Part shown: positions 7,306 through 9,892 of the stretch, piece after piece
How positions within the stretch are numbered: position 1 is the first letter of the stretch
Layout of the letters: each line of letters opens with the position of its first letter
Assembly: GCA_038244815.1 (NCBI GenBank)
Contig: JBBRTB010000054.1
Coordinates: forward strand, 1-9,892
Source: DASVHS01 sp038244815
GTDB lineage: Bacteria; Acidobacteriota; Thermoanaerobaculia; Gp7-AA8
Direction of reading: 5' to 3'
Length of the DNA: 9,892 nt
Notes under the pieces: model-generated
What the model saw: only the letters and a program-made list of their open reading frames with translations
Told to the model about the DNA's origin: nothing
The model's database searches: none
Position numbers and translations under genes: made by a program

Positions 7306-7991
7306 GCCGCCATCTCGCTGGAGACCTGGCCGTCGAGAAGGTAGAGCGTGCGCGAGGCCCGGGTGGCCGCGTGCGGATCGTGCGTCACCATGACCACGGT
7401 CTTCCCGTGATCCCGATTGAGCGCCTGCAGCAGGTCGAGGATGCCGTCGCCGGTTTTGCGGTCGAGGTCGCCGGTGGGCTCGTCGGCAAGAACGAGCGTG
7501 GGATCGGTGACGATGGCGCGGGCGATGCCGACGCGCTGCTGCTCGCCGCCCGACAGCGTGCGCGGCGTGTGCTGGGCGCGATGTTCGAGCCCGACGATGC
7601 GCAGCGCCGTCCGGACGTGCTCCTTCCGCTCGGCGCGCGAGAGTGAAGTGAGCAGCAGCGGCAGCTCGATGTTGCGCTCCGCCGACAAGACCGGAAGCAG
7701 GTTGTAGAACTGGAACACGAAGCCGATGTGACGGGAGCGCCATTTGGCCAGGGCCCGGCTCGACATCTGGTCGATGCGCTGGCCGTCGACATCGATGGAT
7801 CCTGCCGTGGGGCGGTCCAGTCCTGCCAGAAGATTGAGCAGCGTGCTCTTCCCCGAGCCGGAGGGGCCCATGAGCGCGAGGAAATCGCCGCGCGGGATGG
7901 TGAGGTCGAGCGCGTGCAGGACGCGGACCTCCTCGCCACCACGTTTGAAGAGCTTCTCGACGCCGTGCATCGTAACGAGGGTGTCTGTCAT
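7302..7991 (-). CDS. MacB/LolD-type ABC transporter ATP-binding protein
   Basis: Cytoplasmic ATPase that drives the two adjacent permeases. The 229 residues form a complete domain of the LolD/MacB/FtsE class: Walker A GPSGSGKST (42-50), Q-loop FVFQFYNLLPVLSAERNIEL (91-110, with the NLLP stretch usual in this class), signature LSGGEQQR (146-153), Walker B LVLADEPTGDLD (166-177) and switch histidine MVTHD (201-205). The ATG at 7991 is chosen because AGGAG (8001-8005) lies at good spacing and M-T-D-T-L-V-T-M-H-G-V-E-K-L-F matches typical starts. A longer frame to 8093 would translate the repeat hairpin and is rejected. The stop overlaps the permease A start (ATGA), indicating one operon with coupled translation. 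LolD is an alternative by sequence alone, but the fusion protein upstream favours a tripartite exporter. Confidence 0.94.
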   Translation of the reverse strand: MTDTLVTMHGVEKLFKRGGEEVRVLHALDLTIPRGDFLALMGPSGSGKSTLLNLLAGLDRPTAGSIDVDGQRIDQMSSRALAKWRSRHIGFVFQFYNLLPVLSAERNIELPLLLTSLSRAERKEHVRTALRIVGLEHRAQHTPRTLSGGEQQRVGIARAIVTDPTLVLADEPTGDLDRKTGDGILDLLQALNRDHGKTVVMVTHDPHAATRASRTLYLLDGQVSSEMAA

Positions 7992-8000
7992 TAGATCGTT

Positions 8001-8005
8001 CTCCT
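8001..8005 (-). promoter_or_regulatory. Shine-Dalgarno site of the ABC ATPase gene
   Basis: AGGAG on the minus strand, 9 bases before the ATG at 7991. It fixes the ATPase start and rules out the longer frame through the upstream repeat. It lies just downstream of the repeat hairpin (8017-8124), so the hairpin leaves the site free. Confidence 0.75.
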
Positions 8006-8016
8006 GTTGCTGGTGG

Positions 8017-8124
8017 AGTCGTGGGTCGTTGGTCGTCGGTCGTCGGTCGTGGGGGAAGCCAGGCCGCCCCCGTGACCTGCGACCCACGACCAACGACCCA
8101 GACTACGACCCCCGTCCCACGACC
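8017..8124. repeat. Palindromic GGT-heptamer element inside the exporter operon
   Basis: Left arm: AGTCGTG (8017-8023), GGTCGTT (8024-8030), GGTCGTC twice and GGTCGTG (8045-8051). A G-run, a short centre with GCC-A-GGC and a C-run follow. Right arm: CGTGACC (8071-8077), TGCGACC, CACGACC and AACGACC (to 8098), then degenerate units to 8124. Pairing the inner 32 bases of each arm gives 27 matches, a very long imperfect hairpin in the mRNA between the fusion protein and ATPase genes. It shares its core with the 1-62 element. The distal units are also the last codons and TAG of the fusion protein gene. Confidence 0.92.
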
Positions 8125-9323
8125 ACCAGATCGCCATCCTTCAACTCCGCCGGTCCCTGCACGACCACGCGCTCTCCTTCGGCTACGCCGGAGCTCAGTC
8201 TCGCGTCATCGCCCTCGGTGGCGGCGACTTTGACCGCGCGTCGTTCGAGTTTGTTGTCGCTGCCGGCCACGAAGACGATGTCCTGTTCGCCGTCGCGGCG
8301 GATCGCGCTCTTCGGAACGACGATCGTCGTTGACGACGCGTTGACCGCGCCGCTGTCGATGAACGCCACTTTCACTCCCATATCCGGAAGGATCCGAGGA
8401 TCCTTGATATCGAATCCGATACGCACCTTCACGGTGGCCTTTTGGCGGTCGGCAGTCGGAATCACCGTGATCACGTGGGCGGGGATGTGCCAGTCCGGGT
8501 AAGCGTCGAGCACGGCGTCGACTTTCTGATTGGCTGTCACGCGGTTGATGTAGGCCTCGTTCACATCGACCTCGATCTCCAGCGAGTCCATGTCCACGAT
8601 CGTGCAGATGCCTGTGCGGGTGAATCCCCCGCCGGCGGAGATGGGCGAGATCATCTCGCCGGGCTGCGCGTTTTTCGAAGTGACCACGCCGGCGAACGGC
8701 GCCCGGATCACCGAGTCCTCCACGTCCTGCGCGGTGAGCTGGACCTGGCGCCGGGCCACCGTGAGCTGATCCTGCAGGGCCGCCAGATGGGCCTTCTGCG
8801 CATCGTACTCGGCGCGGGCGTGGTCGAGGTCGGACTTGCTTTGGATCTGCTGGGTGTGCAGCGCGCCCGCCCGCTGCAGGTCGATGCGCGCCTGCTCCAT
8901 GCGCACGCGCGTCTCCGCGAGAGCGCTGGAGGCTGCCGCGGCCTGTGCCTGAGCCAGGTCGAGCGCGTGCCGGGGCACCGAGGCGTCCAGCCGGGCCAGA
9001 ACGTGGCCCGCGGCAACCCGCATCCCCTCATCGACGTAAACATCTACGACGCGCCCCGTGAACTTGGACGAAACGGTTGCCTCGCGGCGGGCTGTGACAT
9101 ACCCGGTCGCATTGAGCACGGTGGACTGGGTCTGCCCGCGCAGCGCCCGCGCGGGGGCCACACGCACTTCCGCTCGGGCCGGCCGCGCCATCAGCCAGAC
9201 GATCAGAGCGATGAGGACAAGGGCGACGACTGCGCTGGCGATCAGGAGCGGCCTGCGCCTGCCCGGGTCCTTGTCGCCGCGCTCGATGCGCAGGCTGTCG
9301 AGACTGGCTTTGTCGATGGCCAT
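8103..9323 (-). CDS. Periplasmic adaptor (membrane fusion) protein of an ABC exporter
   Basis: Links the inner-membrane transporter to an outer-membrane channel. The 406 residues comprise a basic N-terminus, one membrane anchor (about 26-45), a lipoyl-like half (about 72-115, with ATVSSKFTGRVVDVYVDEG), a long alpha-hairpin (about 116-205, rich in Ala, Gln and Arg, good coiled coil) and the second lipoyl half V-I-R-A-P-F-A-G-V-V-T (205-215). A beta-barrel and membrane-proximal domain make up the rest. This is the MacA/HlyD-type order. The ATG at 9323 gives MAIDKASLDSLRIERGDK; an upstream TTG at 9362 would add 13 residues and overlap a candidate promoter, so it is not favoured. First gene of the exporter operon; no TolC-like gene is visible. 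Oddly, the final residues V-V-V-G-R-G-S and the stop are encoded by units of the 8017-8124 repeat. Confidence 0.93.
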   Translation of the reverse strand: MAIDKASLDSLRIERGDKDPGRRRPLLIASAVVALVLIALIVWLMARPARAEVRVAPARALRGQTQSTVLNATGYVTARREATVSSKFTGRVVDVYVDEGMRVAAGHVLARLDASVPRHALDLAQAQAAAASSALAETRVRMEQARIDLQRAGALHTQQIQSKSDLDHARAEYDAQKAHLAALQDQLTVARRQVQLTAQDVEDSVIRAPFAGVVTSKNAQPGEMISPISAGGGFTRTGICTIVDMDSLEIEVDVNEAYINRVTANQKVDAVLDAYPDWHIPAHVITVIPTADRQKATVKVRIGFDIKDPRILPDMGVKVAFIDSGAVNASSTTIVVPKSAIRRDGEQDIVFVAGSDNKLERRAVKVAATEGDDARLSSGVAEGERVVVQGPAELKDGDLVVVGRGS

Positions 9324-9333
9324 CAGCGAGCGA

Positions 9334-9362
9334 AGGATAACGTGGGTCGGCCTTTGGCCCAA
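9334..9362 (-). promoter_or_regulatory. Candidate promoter of the exporter operon
   Basis: On the minus strand, TTGGGC (9362-9357) and TATCCT (9339-9334) are separated by exactly 17 bases. The -10 box ends 10 bases before the fusion-protein ATG at 9323, again predicting a very short leader. No Shine-Dalgarno sequence is visible. Both boxes match consensus only partly (3 and 4 of 6), so the call rests on spacing and on the same layout seen at hemL and ftcD. Confidence 0.35.
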
Positions 9363-9397
9363 CCGTGAGCCGGGGAGCGAGGTGCGAAGTCCGACCT

Positions 9398-9412
9398 GTT
9401 ACAAACTGTCAC
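9398..9412. promoter_or_regulatory. Candidate operator in the divergent intergenic region
   Basis: GTTACAAACTGTCAC is an imperfect dyad: half-sites GTNACA and TGTNAC around a 3-base spacer, with 10 outer bases pairing and one mismatched pair. It lies between the divergent exporter operon and the sensor-like gene, upstream of both, where a shared regulator would bind. No known regulator family is assigned, and a single site this short can arise by chance. Confidence 0.3.
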
Positions 9413-9482
9413 GAACCGTAGAGCATTCGTTACGCGCTCATCACGATCGGCTCCGCTCATGCGACTATCCGAGTTCGCTCGC

Positions 9483-9892
9483 ATGAACCGCTTTCGCCGA
9501 TCCATCCTCTGGCTCGTGCTGCTTGTCGTCGTGCCCCTGGGTGCGCTGACGGTGATGCAGGTCGGCTTTCTTCGTTCGCTGCAGCGGACGACGGCACAGG
9601 CCGAGCGCAACTGGCTGCGCAGCTCGCTCGAGGAAGTCACGCACGACATCGAGGCCAATTACCGGACGGCCAGCGAGCGCGCGCTGTCGATTCCGGCGGA
9701 GACGCTGACCGACGTCACCGCCCTCTCCGCGCACATCCGCGCCACCAGCGTGCCGGGTGCGCGGACGTTCTTCGCCATCCGCTACGACAACAACCGGGCG
9801 GAGTGGGGCTTCTTCGATCCACAAGGAGTCGAGAAGACCCCGGCTTCCGAAGACGAAGTGGAAGCGGTCAAGCTGGCCACGGTGTCGTGGCA
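9483..9892 (+). CDS. N-terminal part of a membrane-anchored sensor protein, probably a sensor histidine kinase (runs off window)
   Basis: An open frame of 136 codons continues past the right edge. M-N-R-F-R-R-S is followed by one strong membrane helix (about 8-30, ILWLVLLVVVPLGALTVMQV), then a helical, charged stretch (LRSLQRTTAQAERNWLRSSL) and a presumably periplasmic region with FFAIRYDNNRAEWGFFDPQG (about 98-117). A positively charged N-terminus, a single helix and then an extracytoplasmic domain is the usual opening of a sensor histidine kinase, but no kinase domain is in view, so this assignment is inference. The ATG at 9483 is preferred; an in-frame ATG at 9459 would add M-R-L-S-E-F-A-R. 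Neither has a clear ribosome binding site. The frame is divergent from the exporter operon, which suggests it may regulate it. Confidence 0.8.
   Translation, partial: MNRFRRSILWLVLLVVVPLGALTVMQVGFLRSLQRTTAQAERNWLRSSLEEVTHDIEANYRTASERALSIPAETLTDVTALSAHIRATSVPGARTFFAIRYDNNRAEWGFFDPQGVEKTPASEDEVEAVKLATVSW

Noticed and set aside
6292..7344. 350-codon plus-strand open frame opposite permease A
   Set aside because: Antisense shadow with no motif; the real gene is on the minus strand and coupled to its neighbours by stop/start overlaps.
4958..7991. LolCDE lipoprotein-releasing system
   Set aside because: The ATPase and two permeases resemble LolD and LolC/E in layout, but the operon starts with a membrane fusion protein, which Lol systems lack, so a tripartite exporter fits better.
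7992..8093. 34-residue N-terminal extension of the ABC ATPase
   Set aside because: It would translate the hairpin; a good AGGAG lies 9 bases before the ATG at 7991.
9324..9362. TTG start adding 13 residues to the fusion protein
   Set aside because: Rare start codon with no ribosome binding site, overlapping the candidate promoter; the ATG at 9323 gives a typical adaptor start.
8442..9368. 308-codon plus-strand open frame opposite the fusion protein gene
   Set aside because: Antisense shadow rich in Arg, His and Asp; the minus-strand frame shows the full adaptor domain order.

Overview
The window is gene-dense, high-GC bacterial chromosome with seven complete protein genes and one cut by the right edge. 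No rRNA, tRNA, CRISPR array, transposase, phage gene or plasmid gene was found. The gene set and the style of the repetitive intergenic DNA would fit Acidobacteriota, perhaps Vicinamibacteria. That is an inference from general impression, because nothing here is a strict taxonomic marker. HemL implies C5-pathway haem synthesis. The tripartite-type exporter implies a diderm envelope.

Layout, left to right. (1) Positions 1-81 hold the right part of a palindromic heptamer repeat, then a TATAAT box. (2) hemL (82-1371, +) faces (3) ftcD (1378-3051, -), a fused formiminotransferase-cyclodeaminase; only 6 bp separate their stop codons. (4) A 125-bp gap holds an octamer array and a GGCC-rich palindrome. 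(5) ftsX (3177-4112) and ftsE (4116-4832) form a minus-strand operon, ftsE first, with a 3-bp gap. (6) A second 125-bp gap is almost entirely an inverted pair of heptamer arrays. (7) A minus-strand exporter operon is transcribed as membrane fusion protein (8103-9323), ABC ATPase (7302-7991), permease A (6148-7305) and permease B (4958-6148). The last three genes overlap by 4 bp and 1 bp. A large heptamer hairpin separates the fusion protein gene from the ATPase gene. (8) A divergent intergenic region with a possible operator leads to (9) the start of a plus-strand, membrane-anchored sensor-like protein (from 9483).

How the genes work together. The four exporter genes supply the inner-membrane and periplasmic parts of a MacAB-like efflux system, but with ATPase and permease split and two different permeases. 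The outer-membrane channel is not in the window. The divergent membrane protein may be a sensor kinase controlling the exporter; this is inference. FtsEX gates cell-wall hydrolysis at division, but no hydrolase activator gene follows it. FtcD (formiminoglutamate and folate one-carbon metabolism) and HemL (tetrapyrrole synthesis) are housekeeping enzymes with no evident link to the rest.

The most unusual signal lies between the genes. Four of the five sizeable intergenic gaps carry tandem 7- or 8-base units that start with GGT, usually mirrored by an ACC-ending array to form a palindrome. The unit sequence differs between loci while period, anchor and fold are kept. The arrays touch start codons, stop codons and -10 boxes.
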